DNA from: an uncultured Clostridia bacterium
GTDB taxonomy: Bacteria > Bacillota > Clostridia > TANB77 > CAG-508
NCBI GenBank assembly: GCA_934119935.1
Contig: CAKOSX010000001.1
Coordinates: 1 to 64,000, forward strand
Length of the DNA stretch: 64,000 bases
Direction: 5' to 3'
In this document: piece by piece, positions 45,974 to 54,303 of the stretch
Layout of the letters: each line of letters starts with the position of its first letter
Numbering within the stretch: position 1 is the stretch's first letter
Translations under genes and position numbers: made by a program
The notes under the pieces: model-generated
The model's database searches: none
The model's input: only the letters and a program-made list of their open reading frames with translations
What the model was told of the DNA's origin: nothing

Positions 45974-46183
45974 GTGAAGAAGATGCATATAGAAATATTA
46001 ATAAGAGAAGTTCGCCGACAAAAAGGAATGACGATATCTGGATTGTCTAGAAAAAGTGGTGTCTCGGCGGCACATTTAAGTGATATAGAAAAGGATTTTA
46101 AGAGCCCTAGTTTATTAGTAATGGTTAGAATTGCTAAGGCTCTTGATGTCGACATAACTGACTTGTATAGAGTTAGGTGGTGA
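45974..46183 (+). CDS. XRE-family helix-turn-helix regulator
   Basis: 69 aa (GTG start) or 66 aa from the ATG at 45983. RRQKGMTISGLSRKSGVSAA followed by HLSDIEKDFKSPSL is a standard HTH_3 domain, and it fills the whole protein. It is followed 4 bases later by a small unknown gene. A palindrome upstream suggests autoregulation. Confidence 0.88.
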   Translation: MKKMHIEILIREVRRQKGMTISGLSRKSGVSAAHLSDIEKDFKSPSLLVMVRIAKALDVDITDLYRVRW

Positions 46184-46187
46184 ATCC

Positions 46188-46376
46188 ATGCAAGAAAAAT
46201 TTGAAGAAAGCATGGAAGCTCTAAAATTGTATATAAAAACTTTAAAAAGCGTTCCATCTGAAGCACGCTGGAATAACTATGCCAGGGAGGAAAGACTATT
46301 ATCGAGCAAGTCGATAGAGTACTATTGTGATGAGCCATTTAATAAGTTATGTAGAAGATTAAAAAAAATAAGGTAA
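46188..46376 (+). CDS. Small conserved hypothetical protein
   Basis: 62 aa (MQEKFEESMEALKLYIKTLK, then SEARWNNYAREERLLSSKSI). Similar short proteins with W-N-x-YA and LLSS motifs occur in Clostridia, often beside XRE genes. A DNA-binding or regulatory partner role is possible but unproven. It overlaps the left arm of a terminator. Confidence 0.7.
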   Translation: MQEKFEESMEALKLYIKTLKSVPSEARWNNYAREERLLSSKSIEYYCDEPFNKLCRRLKKIR

Positions 46377-46426
46377 GCTGAACGAAGCTGTAGAAGAGTT
46401 GTTTAAAGTTAGCTTACTTTATTTTT
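46364..46426 (+). terminator. Terminator after the XRE gene pair
   Basis: AAAAATAAGGTAAGCT (46364-46379) pairs with AGCTTACTTTATTTTT (46411-46426) with one wobble. Confidence 0.75.
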
Positions 46427-46545
46427 GTGTGCAAATTAAGAATATAGTTTATTAAGATGTAGAAAAATAATATAAAGTACTAGACATTTTTAATTAAATA
46501 GCTTAAAATAAAACCGAGCTTTATAAGAAAGAGGGAATTTATATT

Positions 46546-47082
46546 ATGAATATATGGCACGACATTGATGAAGAGAGAATAAAAAAAGACGACTTTGTTG
46601 CGGTTATAGAGATACCGAAAGGATGTAAGAACAAATATGAACTAGATAAAAAAACGGGTTCATTACGTTTGGATAGAGTCTTGTATACAGCAACGCATTA
46701 TCCTGCAAATTATGGTTTTATACCAAGAACATATGCAGGAGATAAAGATCCTTTAGATGTACTTGTACTTTGCCAAGAGGAAATATATCCACTTACATTA
46801 GTTGAGTGTTATCCTATTGGAGTGCTTAGAATGACTGATAGTGGGGAAGACGATGAAAAGATAATTGCAATTCCAAAAAAGGATCCATTTTTAAATACTT
46901 ACAACGATATATCTGAACTTCCACCACAAACTTCTGCTGAGATTATGCATTTCTTTGAAGTTTATAAACAATTAGAAGGGAAAGTTACAACAGTTGATAA
47001 AATGTTGGGAAGAGAAGAAGCAGAAAAAGTAATTGAAGAAGCAATTAAAAATTATAGTGAGAAATTTGCAGATGGCAAATAG
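46546..47082 (+). CDS. ppa: Inorganic pyrophosphatase, family I
   Basis: 178 aa. PKGCKNKYELDKKTG, the YPANYGFIPRTYAGDKDPLD signature with metal-binding aspartates, and KDPFLNTYNDI make this a soluble family I enzyme that hydrolyses PPi. AAGAGGGA precedes the ATG. The TPR protein gene follows at 15 bases. Confidence 0.97.
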   Translation: MNIWHDIDEERIKKDDFVAVIEIPKGCKNKYELDKKTGSLRLDRVLYTATHYPANYGFIPRTYAGDKDPLDVLVLCQEEIYPLTLVECYPIGVLRMTDSGEDDEKIIAIPKKDPFLNTYNDISELPPQTSAEIMHFFEVYKQLEGKVTTVDKMLGREEAEKVIEEAIKNYSEKFADGK

Positions 47083-47097
47083 TAGAGGAGATATTTC

Positions 47098-48321
47098 ATG
47101 TTTGAAAAGATAATATTTAACCTATTTGCATTCACACTATTTATATTGATGTTTATAAAATTCATCAGAAAGAATGATACTAGCTATGTTTATCTATTGG
47201 CACTTCAATTTGTGGGAATAGCAATTAATTTTGTTGAATTAAGCTTTGGAAAAAGTTTTGGATTAGTTGGTAAACTGATAATGTATATATTATCAGTATT
47301 TGCTCCAATATTTTTCTTCTGGCTTGAATATAAGAAAAATATCGATTTTGCAGAATTATATTATTTGTTGGCAGCAAAAGTAGCTATTCTTGTTGGAAAA
47401 GAGGAAGTTGCAAAAAAGTATCTTAAGGTATTAACAGAAAAGTATCCTAATTCTATTACTGGGCATAAGAATCTAGCTAAGTTATACGAAAAAGAAGAAA
47501 AGTATGAACTTGCTTTGGAAGAATATGAAAGAGTTTATGAATTGGATGCAGAAAATCAGGAAATTTATTTAAAAATAGGTAAGCTGTATGGCAATGTTGG
47601 AAGAGTAAATGAAGCAATAGGAATACTTTCGGAACTCTTAAAGAAGAAGCCGGATTATTATGAGGCGAGTATGGCACTTGCGGATATATTAAATAGTAGG
47701 AATGAGTTTAAAGAAGCCGTTCAGGTATATATGCTTGCACTAAAATACAGACCAGCTGATTATGATTTATACTATAATTTAGGTATGACATATACGTTAC
47801 TTAATGATTTTTCTAGGGCGAAAGAGTGTTATGAAAAGGCTGCACAAATAAACAGTGATTTATACCATGCAAGGTATAGTCTAGGACAACTTAATTTGTT
47901 ATACGGCGACTTAGAAGAAGCTGAAAAGTATTTTATGGAGTGCATTGATGCAGAAGAGGTAGAAGCAGGAGCGTACTACTATCTGGCACGTATTGCGATG
48001 ATAAAAGGTGAAACGGACAAGGCAAAGAATTATGCTAATATTGCAATTGAAGAAAATCCTACTTTATATGACAAGATGGCTGACGAAAATATATTTATGC
48101 CAATAATAAATGAAGTGAATAAACCACGTTTGAATGTAGAAAATAGGAAGAAAAATAAAAAGAAGAGTCTATCTAAAAAAGAGATATTAATTGATCTTCA
48201 TTTGGATAATACATGTAAATTAGTTGGAAAATTAAATAACAATGATATTGAAATGATGGCAAATGTAAAGAAGAGCAAAGAAAAAGAAATTAATATTGAT
48301 GAAGAAAGACAAATTGATTAA
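47098..48321 (+). CDS. Membrane-anchored TPR protein
   Basis: 407 aa. Three N-terminal TM helices (about 4-20, 31-48 and 58-79) are followed by six to seven tetratricopeptide repeats from about 90 to 330 (YELALEEYERVYELDAENQE, YRPADYDLYYNLGMTYTLLN) and a basic tail. It probably acts as a scaffold at the inner membrane face. It sits between ppa and uppP in what looks like one operon. Confidence 0.85.
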   Translation: MFEKIIFNLFAFTLFILMFIKFIRKNDTSYVYLLALQFVGIAINFVELSFGKSFGLVGKLIMYILSVFAPIFFFWLEYKKNIDFAELYYLLAAKVAILVGKEEVAKKYLKVLTEKYPNSITGHKNLAKLYEKEEKYELALEEYERVYELDAENQEIYLKIGKLYGNVGRVNEAIGILSELLKKKPDYYEASMALADILNSRNEFKEAVQVYMLALKYRPADYDLYYNLGMTYTLLNDFSRAKECYEKAAQINSDLYHARYSLGQLNLLYGDLEEAEKYFMECIDAEEVEAGAYYYLARIAMIKGETDKAKNYANIAIEENPTLYDKMADENIFMPIINEVNKPRLNVENRKKNKKKSLSKKEILIDLHLDNTCKLVGKLNNNDIEMMANVKKSKEKEINIDEERQID

Positions 48322-48375
48322 TAAAAATCATAATATAATATGAAAAAAATATAATTATAAAAAAGGAGAAAAATA

Positions 48376-49182
48376 ATGGAAATATATCAGGCTTTAATTT
48401 TAGGTGTAGTTCAAGGAATAACAGAATTACTTCCAATATCAAGTTCGGCACATTTAAATATTATCCCATGGATGTTTGATTGGATAAAACAACCAGGATT
48501 TTCAGAGGCTTTTTCTGGATTTGATGTTGCATTACATTTTGGAACTTTACTAGCAATAGTAATCATATTTTTTAAAGATTGGATAGAACTTATAAAAGGC
48601 GGATACAAATATGCTGTGAAAAAAGAGAAAACAGTTCAGGGACGAATGTTTTGGTACATAGTGCTTGCAACAATACCTGGTGGTGCTATTGGCTTCTTGT
48701 TAGATCATTTCTGCCAAGATGCTTTAAATATGCCAATTATAATTGCAATTGCATTAATAGTAATGGGAATTGTATTATATATAGTAGATAAAAATGCAAA
48801 GAATAAAGTAAAATATGAAGAAATGACGCTAAAACAGACATTTACAATTGGATTATCTCAAGCATTGGCATTTATCCCAGGAGTTTCACGTTCTGGAATA
48901 ACCATAACAACTGCAAGAGCAATGGGAGTAACAAGAGAAGCTGCAACAAAATTCTCATTTTTATTATCTACACCAATAGTGTTTGCAGCAACAGTGTTGA
49001 AGTTTAAGGATTTTGTATTTAGCGTACCATTTATAATTGGTGTTTTAGCTAGTTTTCTTGTAGGATTAGTAGTTATTAAATTCCTACTAAAATACATAAA
49101 AAAAGGAAGCTTCAAAGTGTTTGCAATATATAGGGTAATATTTGGATTATTAATAATAATTGTGACAATTATAAAAAATTAG
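48376..49182 (+). CDS. uppP: Undecaprenyl-diphosphatase UppP
   Basis: 268 aa polytopic protein. The two catalytic motifs are QGITELLPISSSAHL near residue 15 and PGVSRSGIT near 173. It recycles undecaprenyl pyrophosphate for cell wall and glycan synthesis and gives bacitracin resistance. AAAAGGAG precedes the start. Confidence 0.96.
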   Translation: MEIYQALILGVVQGITELLPISSSAHLNIIPWMFDWIKQPGFSEAFSGFDVALHFGTLLAIVIIFFKDWIELIKGGYKYAVKKEKTVQGRMFWYIVLATIPGGAIGFLLDHFCQDALNMPIIIAIALIVMGIVLYIVDKNAKNKVKYEEMTLKQTFTIGLSQALAFIPGVSRSGITITTARAMGVTREAATKFSFLLSTPIVFAATVLKFKDFVFSVPFIIGVLASFLVGLVVIKFLLKYIKKGSFKVFAIYRVIFGLLIIIVTIIKN

Positions 49183-49215
49183 AGTTTGGAAATAAAATTC
49201 CAAGCTTTTTATTTT
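49183..49215 (+). terminator. Terminator after uppP
   Basis: AGTTTGGAA and TTCCAAGCT form a 9-bp stem with one wobble, followed by TTTTTATTTTT. Confidence 0.75.
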
Positions 49216-49400
49216 TATCAGAAAAATTTCAAAAATGTTACAATATTACATTTTAATTACTATTGCGACGCATCTGTTGACTTTTTTACAAAAAAAGATA
49301 AAATAATATTGTGAAAAATATAATTTTGTCATTTTATTGTATTTTTTTATTCGATTTAGTAAAACATAAGTGTAAATAAAAAATAATGAAAGGGATCAAC

Positions 49401-51017
49401 ATGGCTAGCTGTTTAGGAATATATATAGATAAAAATATAATTAAATACGCAAAAATAACTAAGGGTAAAAGCGAACTAAAGGTTGATGCTTTTGGAATTA
49501 AGATATACTCGAATTTGCAAGATACATTGGAACAAATAATATCAGAAACATTTAGCTTTAAGGATCCTATTAGTGTTAACATTACAGACGAAATGTATAA
49601 TTATTTTTACATGTCTGATCTTTTGAACAAGAAGGATTTAGGAAAGGCTATTGATACTGCTTTTGAGTCTTTGTGCATAGATAAACAATTTAACCCAAAT
49701 GCACTAGAGGCAAGGTATACAATTGTTAATGACCAAAATGATAAATCAAAAATTAAAGTAATACATGTTTCTGAAAATAAAATGAAGGTAAACAAGGTAT
49801 TACAAGATTTTGATGGTAAAAGACTTGAAAATATTACACCTATCGCATTAACAATTCCTAACATAGCCCCAACACATGAAAAAGAGAACGCATTAATAGT
49901 AAATATTGAAGACATAACAAATGTTACTACTTTGGTAGGAGCAAAAATTTATGATGTTCAAAATATTCCTGTTGGAGCTGCTCAAATATTAGATACAATA
50001 AATTCAAAGGAAAATTCGTATTTAAAAGCATATGAAATATGTAAAAATACTACAATATATACAATGGAAGGCAAAGATTTACAAGAACAGGAAAGCAAAT
50101 ATCTAGAAGATATAGTTCCTACATTGTATTCTATTGCAAGCCAAGTAAAGGAAATTATAGCAGCATCACTATTTAAAATAAACAAAGTATACATTACGGG
50201 TACTGCGAGTGTAATAAATAATATAGATTTATATTTTGAAGAAATTTTGGGTGGAGTGGAATGTGAAATATTGAAGCCATTCTTCATAGAAGATAGCCCT
50301 AAAGTAAATATGAAAGACTATATTGAGGTTAACTCTGCTATTTCACTTGCATTACAAGGACTTGAATTTGGATTAAAGAATATTAATTTTAATAAAAAGA
50401 GCTTTGTAGAACAGTTAAAAGCTGCACTGAGTTCAGATATCACCTTTGGAAAGTCTAAAGGAAAAGATAATGGAAAAAGCAAAATTAATATTAATTTGAA
50501 TTCGCCTAAAATAAAGCAGTGGATTATGAGGGATTTTGCAGGAGTGCTAATTTTACTTGTGGTTTACGTTGGAATAACTTCATACATTAATTATGAGCTA
50601 GAAGCAAAACAAAAGAGTCTTGATGAAACTAAGAATGATATAAATAAGCAAATAAGTTTAATAAACAGTGATAAGAGTAAGATAGATGCCAAAACATCGG
50701 AATATTCTACACTTGTAACTAACTTACAAAATGCATCAGATGAAGTAAATGACAAGAATGCATACAAAAATGCAATTACTACATTACTTAGTGAAATTAT
50801 GTATGTAATTCCAAAAGAAGTGCAACTAACTTCTATAGAAAATCCAAGTGGAAAAAAGATTATAATAAATGCACAATCTGCTAAATATGAGCAACTTGCG
50901 TATTTTAAAGCTTTATTAAAGTCTAAGGCTGTTCTTGAGCCTACATCTGTAGTGTCTTCGGAAGCCACAAAGGATAATAGCGTTGTAAAAATTGTAATAG
51001 AAGGAGAGTTGCCATGA
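49401..51017 (+). CDS. pilM: PilM-PilN fusion, type IV pilus assembly
   Basis: 538 aa from the ATG at 49401. GAAAGGG at 49388-49394 is correctly placed for this start rather than for 49386. Residues 1-370 are an actin-like PilM domain (LGIYIDKNIIKYAKI, VYITGTASVINNIDLY). After a Lys-rich linker, a TM helix (about 382-402), coiled coil and alpha/beta domain correspond to PilN. These are usually two proteins. It is the first gene of the pilus operon and overlaps the PilO gene by ATGA. Confidence 0.88.
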   Translation: MASCLGIYIDKNIIKYAKITKGKSELKVDAFGIKIYSNLQDTLEQIISETFSFKDPISVNITDEMYNYFYMSDLLNKKDLGKAIDTAFESLCIDKQFNPNALEARYTIVNDQNDKSKIKVIHVSENKMKVNKVLQDFDGKRLENITPIALTIPNIAPTHEKENALIVNIEDITNVTTLVGAKIYDVQNIPVGAAQILDTINSKENSYLKAYEICKNTTIYTMEGKDLQEQESKYLEDIVPTLYSIASQVKEIIAASLFKINKVYITGTASVINNIDLYFEEILGGVECEILKPFFIEDSPKVNMKDYIEVNSAISLALQGLEFGLKNINFNKKSFVEQLKAALSSDITFGKSKGKDNGKSKININLNSPKIKQWIMRDFAGVLILLVVYVGITSYINYELEAKQKSLDETKNDINKQISLINSDKSKIDAKTSEYSTLVTNLQNASDEVNDKNAYKNAITTLLSEIMYVIPKEVQLTSIENPSGKKIIINAQSAKYEQLAYFKALLKSKAVLEPTSVVSSEATKDNSVVKIVIEGELP

Positions 51018-51790
51018 AAGATATTTTGATTTCAGTAATTTCTATACTCATAACAGCTGTAGTTATACTGTGTATGGTTAGAGGAATGACGGTTGCAAAT
51101 TTCAAAATATTAAGTATTAATGAGATAAAAGTTGGAAGCACAAACTTAGATAAGCAAATAGAAGATTTAAATAATTTAAAAAATGTAACTTACAAAAAGA
51201 AATTAAGTGATTTAGAAACTTCTACTAAGAGCCTTACAACGACAAAACAAAAATATTTAGATTTGGCAAGCGTAAGTTCAGACCAGGAAATAATGAAAGC
51301 AAATGTAGAACAAACATATGCAATGGAATTCTTATGGAATAAAGTTGGTTCATATGCAACTCAAGAAGGGGTAACATTAAAATGGGATGTTTCTTCTACA
51401 GGAATTAGCAATAAGTATACTTTAAACTTTACAACGACAGGAAGTTATGTAGGAATTATAAATTATATTGAAGCATTAGAAAATGATTCAGAACTTTCGT
51501 TCAGAATAGAAAATTTTAAGATGATTTCTGCATCAGATTCAAAAGTTACTGCTACATTTACAGTAAATAACATTGCTATAAAGACAGAATCAGTAAGCAC
51601 ATCTGGATCGAGTAGTTCGAGCAGTTCAAGTAGCTCAAATAGAACAAATAGTTCGAGCAGTTCAAGTAGCTCAAATAGAACAAATAGTTCAAGTAGCTAT
51701 AGAAGTACAACAAGTACACAATCTGCAGCTTCTAATTCAGAGGCCAGCCAAAAAGCAAGTGTAGACAGTAGTGCAAATACAACAAGATAA
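51014..51790 (+). CDS. pilO: PilO-like pilus assembly protein with Ser-rich repeat tail
   Basis: 258 aa. One TM helix (about 6-26), a coiled coil and a ferredoxin-like domain (YTLNFTTTGSYVGIINYIEA, ALENDSELSFRIENF) fit PilO. Residues about 200-258 are a Ser/Asn/Thr-rich tail containing a 36-base tandem repeat (51614-51649 and 51650-51685) coding (S)nNRTN units. The tail is atypical of PilO and could be a glycosylated stalk. Confidence 0.85.
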   Translation: MKDILISVISILITAVVILCMVRGMTVANFKILSINEIKVGSTNLDKQIEDLNNLKNVTYKKKLSDLETSTKSLTTTKQKYLDLASVSSDQEIMKANVEQTYAMEFLWNKVGSYATQEGVTLKWDVSSTGISNKYTLNFTTTGSYVGIINYIEALENDSELSFRIENFKMISASDSKVTATFTVNNIAIKTESVSTSGSSSSSSSSSSNRTNSSSSSSSSNRTNSSSSYRSTTSTQSAASNSEASQKASVDSSANTTR

Positions 51791-51810
51791 TATATTGGAA
51801 GGAGAAGAAC

Positions 51811-52209
51811 ATGAAATCAATTCTAAAAGAAACATTCATAATATTACTTTTATGTATAGCAATTTGCTTGATTTTTGGAGTAATATTTTATGATTATATA
51901 CCAACCAATAAAGTTATTCCAAGCACAGTAGAAGCATACAAAACGTCAAACACAGTAAAAGACGAAATTAGTCAGGAGATTGTTGATTATCCAAAACAAA
52001 ATATTACATTGGAAATAACGGATTCTGATTTAACAATAAAAAAACAAGACAAGAGCTATGACTCAGGAAAGGCAAATCCATTTGCTGCAGCATCTGCTTC
52101 GGCAAGTGATAATACAACAAATACATCTGGGGGCAATACAAATAAAGGAACAAACACAAACCCAGATTCAACAGACCATTTCTTCAATAATACTGGAGGA
52201 ATAAAATAA
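51811..52209 (+). CDS. Hypothetical pilus operon membrane protein
   Basis: 132 aa with an N-terminal TM helix (about 8-28) and an extracytoplasmic part ending in a Thr/Asn/Gly-rich low-complexity stretch. Position after PilO suggests a PilP-like lineage-specific component, but no homology is visible. GGAAGGAG precedes the ATG. Confidence 0.7.
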   Translation: MKSILKETFIILLLCIAICLIFGVIFYDYIPTNKVIPSTVEAYKTSNTVKDEISQEIVDYPKQNITLEITDSDLTIKKQDKSYDSGKANPFAAASASASDNTTNTSGGNTNKGTNTNPDSTDHFFNNTGGIK

Positions 52210-52270
52210 TTTAAATTAGGTTATATTTTTAATAAATATATACAAAAATAAATCAAAGGAGGAATTTTAT

Positions 52271-52489
52271 ATGTTTAAGCAAGAAAGAGGTATTACTTTG
52301 GTAGCATTAGTAGTAACAATAGTAGTTCTATTAATATTAGCTGGTGTCAGCATTAGCATGGTTCTAGGACAAAATGGTATAGTAACAAAGGCTCAAGATG
52401 CTAAGAGAAACTTTACAGCAGCAGCTAATGAAGAATTGACAGGAATGAACAGCGCCATAGATTGGATGAACAATCCAAACAATATATAA
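52271..52489 (+). CDS. Major-pilin-like small type IV pilin
   Basis: 72 aa. MFKQERG followed by ITLVALVVTIVVLLILAGVS is a class III prepilin signal with cleavage after Gly7, although the residue at +5 is Ala rather than the common Glu. The short soluble part gives a very small subunit. A hairpin terminator after it would raise its expression relative to downstream genes, as expected for a major pilin. AAAGGAGG precedes the start. Confidence 0.88.
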   Translation: MFKQERGITLVALVVTIVVLLILAGVSISMVLGQNGIVTKAQDAKRNFTAAANEELTGMNSAIDWMNNPNNI

Positions 52490-52512
52490 AATATACAAAA
52501 TTTATTATAAGC

Positions 52513-52562
52513 AAGGTTACCTAAAATTTATTATAAAAAATTCGTTTAGGTAACCTTCTTTA
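52513..52562 (+). terminator. Terminator/attenuator after the small pilin gene
   Basis: AAGGTTACCTAAA (52513-52525) pairs perfectly with TTTAGGTAACCTT (52545-52557), then CTTT. It lies inside the pilus operon. Confidence 0.8.
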
Positions 52563-52575
52563 CATAAGGAGAAAA

Positions 52576-53388
52576 ATGAACATTTTGAACATACTACTAT
52601 ATATTTACATCTTTATAACTGGAATAACATTTGGAAGTTTTTTTACACTTGCAGTGTACAGAATACCAAGAAGAGAAGATATAACACACACAAGGTCATA
52701 CTGCCCTAAGTGCCATCATAAATTGTCTTTTTGGGATATGATTCCACTATTTAGTTATATTTTTCTAGGAGGAAAATGTAGATATTGTAAAGAAAAAATA
52801 CGTCCTAGATATTTTATTCTTGAATTATGTTCAGGAATAGTATTCGTATTATTTGCACTATCTATAAGATTTAATATATTTAATTTAACACACTCAATAA
52901 TTCTATATTTTATATTTGGCTTGCTATATATAGCTGGTCTATTTATCATATCTGGAATTGATAAAGAAAAAATAAATGTTCAAAACGAAGTAATTTTATA
53001 CTTAATGTTCGTAGAAGCAATATATATAATATATCTATGTATAGTAGACTCTGCTAGTATTTATAGATATGTCATATACTTAATAATTTTAGCTATATTA
53101 ACAATGGCAAACACAATTTACTATAAAAGAAAAGTAAAAAATAATTACACATTTGAATGTTTAATATTATTGAATTTAATGCTGATTTTTACATATGAAT
53201 GTTGTACAATATTAACTGTAACATTTACTTTATTAGCAATAGCAATAAAATTAATTGCTGATAAAATAAATAAAAAAAGGACAAAATATATTAATAAAGA
53301 AAATAAAAAAATACCAATAGGATTTTATTTATGTGTTACAAATATAATTACATTGATAATAACAAATTTTATAGTTTTTTATAGGTGA
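52576..53388 (+). CDS. pilD: Prepilin peptidase (A24-like) with unusual second active site
   Basis: 270 aa. The N-terminal methylase-type part is clear: ITFGSFFTLAVYRIPRRED and two CxxC pairs (CPKC, CRYC). The first catalytic Asp is in ISGIDKEKI. The second motif of aspartyl A24 peptidases (GxGD-K) is not found. The corresponding helix reads NYTFECLILLNLMLIFTYE, offering only Glu residues. It should cleave and N-methylate the pilin leaders seen here. AAGGAG precedes the start. Confidence 0.85.
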   Translation: MNILNILLYIYIFITGITFGSFFTLAVYRIPRREDITHTRSYCPKCHHKLSFWDMIPLFSYIFLGGKCRYCKEKIRPRYFILELCSGIVFVLFALSIRFNIFNLTHSIILYFIFGLLYIAGLFIISGIDKEKINVQNEVILYLMFVEAIYIIYLCIVDSASIYRYVIYLIILAILTMANTIYYKRKVKNNYTFECLILLNLMLIFTYECCTILTVTFTLLAIAIKLIADKINKKRTKYINKENKKIPIGFYLCVTNIITLIITNFIVFYR

Positions 53389-53394
53389 TAAAGC

Positions 53395-53808
53395 ATGGAG
53401 AAAGCAAAAAAAATATTTTTAGATAATAAGGGTGTTACAGGAGTCGATTTGTCTATAAGTCTTATTATTATTGCAATATTTTCTGGAATAATTGTAATGC
53501 TAATGGCAAATATGTACAGAACTTCAATAGAAATTCAAAGAAGTGCTAATGCAATGGCTTATGCCACAATAGTTTTAGAAAAAGTTGATGAAAAGTCATT
53601 TGAAGAAATTGAAGATGATTTTGTAGAAAAATTGAAATCATCTGGTGAGTTTTCTATGGATGATAGTTATTCAATAAACTTTTCTACAGATATTTTAGAA
53701 GAAAATCTATTCAAGAAGATAGTTGTTAAGATTAACTACGAAATAGGCGGAGAGCAAAAATCAATAACAATAAATAAATTAAAGATAAAGGAAATTTATA
53801 AAGAATGA
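53395..53808 (+). CDS. Minor pilin-like protein (PilV type)
   Basis: 137 aa. NKGVTGVDLSISLIIIAIFS near residues 12-31 is a prepilin-like signal with an acidic residue at +5 after the glycine. The C-terminal part is alpha/beta. It starts 6 bases after the peptidase gene and overlaps the next gene by ATGA, so it is likely a minor pseudopilin needed for assembly initiation. Confidence 0.78.
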   Translation: MEKAKKIFLDNKGVTGVDLSISLIIIAIFSGIIVMLMANMYRTSIEIQRSANAMAYATIVLEKVDEKSFEEIEDDFVEKLKSSGEFSMDDSYSINFSTDILEENLFKKIVVKINYEIGGEQKSITINKLKIKEIYKE

Positions 53809-54269
53809 GTAAAAATGGGTTAAAATCTGAAAAAGGTATAACATTATTAAGCCTCACAGTATATATAATTATTATGTTTCTTGTTGTTGGAATTGTTGCG
53901 GTAGTTAGCAATTTCTTTTATGGAAATATAAATGTTGTAAGAGACTCTGCTAAATATGCAAGTGAATTTGACAAATTTAACAGTAGTTTAATTTCAGATA
54001 TTAAAGAAAATAAACATGTAAATACAAATAATGATGAAAAAACAATAATTTTTGAAGATGGAACAACGTATAAATACAATGTTGAAGACGAGAGCTTATA
54101 TAGAGGAAAAAATAAAATAGCAAGTCATGTCAAGTATTTTACTGTTACTAGTAAAACCATAACAATAAGCAACGTAAATAAAGAAATTGTTACAGTTCAT
54201 ATAATAATTGGAGATTCATCAAAGAGTTTACTTGATAAGCAAATTGATTATACATTGAGATATTGGTAA
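53805..54269 (+). CDS. Minor pilin-like protein
   Basis: 154 aa. SEKGITLLSLTVYIIIMFLV is a prepilin signal, followed by a beta-rich domain (EDGTTYKYNVEDESLYRGKN) resembling PilW/GspJ-type minor pilins. Coupled by ATGA to the previous gene. Confidence 0.8.
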   Translation: MSKNGLKSEKGITLLSLTVYIIIMFLVVGIVAVVSNFFYGNINVVRDSAKYASEFDKFNSSLISDIKENKHVNTNNDEKTIIFEDGTTYKYNVEDESLYRGKNKIASHVKYFTVTSKTITISNVNKEIVTVHIIIGDSSKSLLDKQIDYTLRYW

Positions 54270-54303
54270 AATAATGAACATTGAGTGATAAGGAGAGAAA
54301 AAT

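Noticed and set aside
45974..46376. XRE gene plus small gene as a toxin-antitoxin pair
   Set aside because: The partner has no toxin-like motif, and the order and wide occurrence fit a small regulator operon better.
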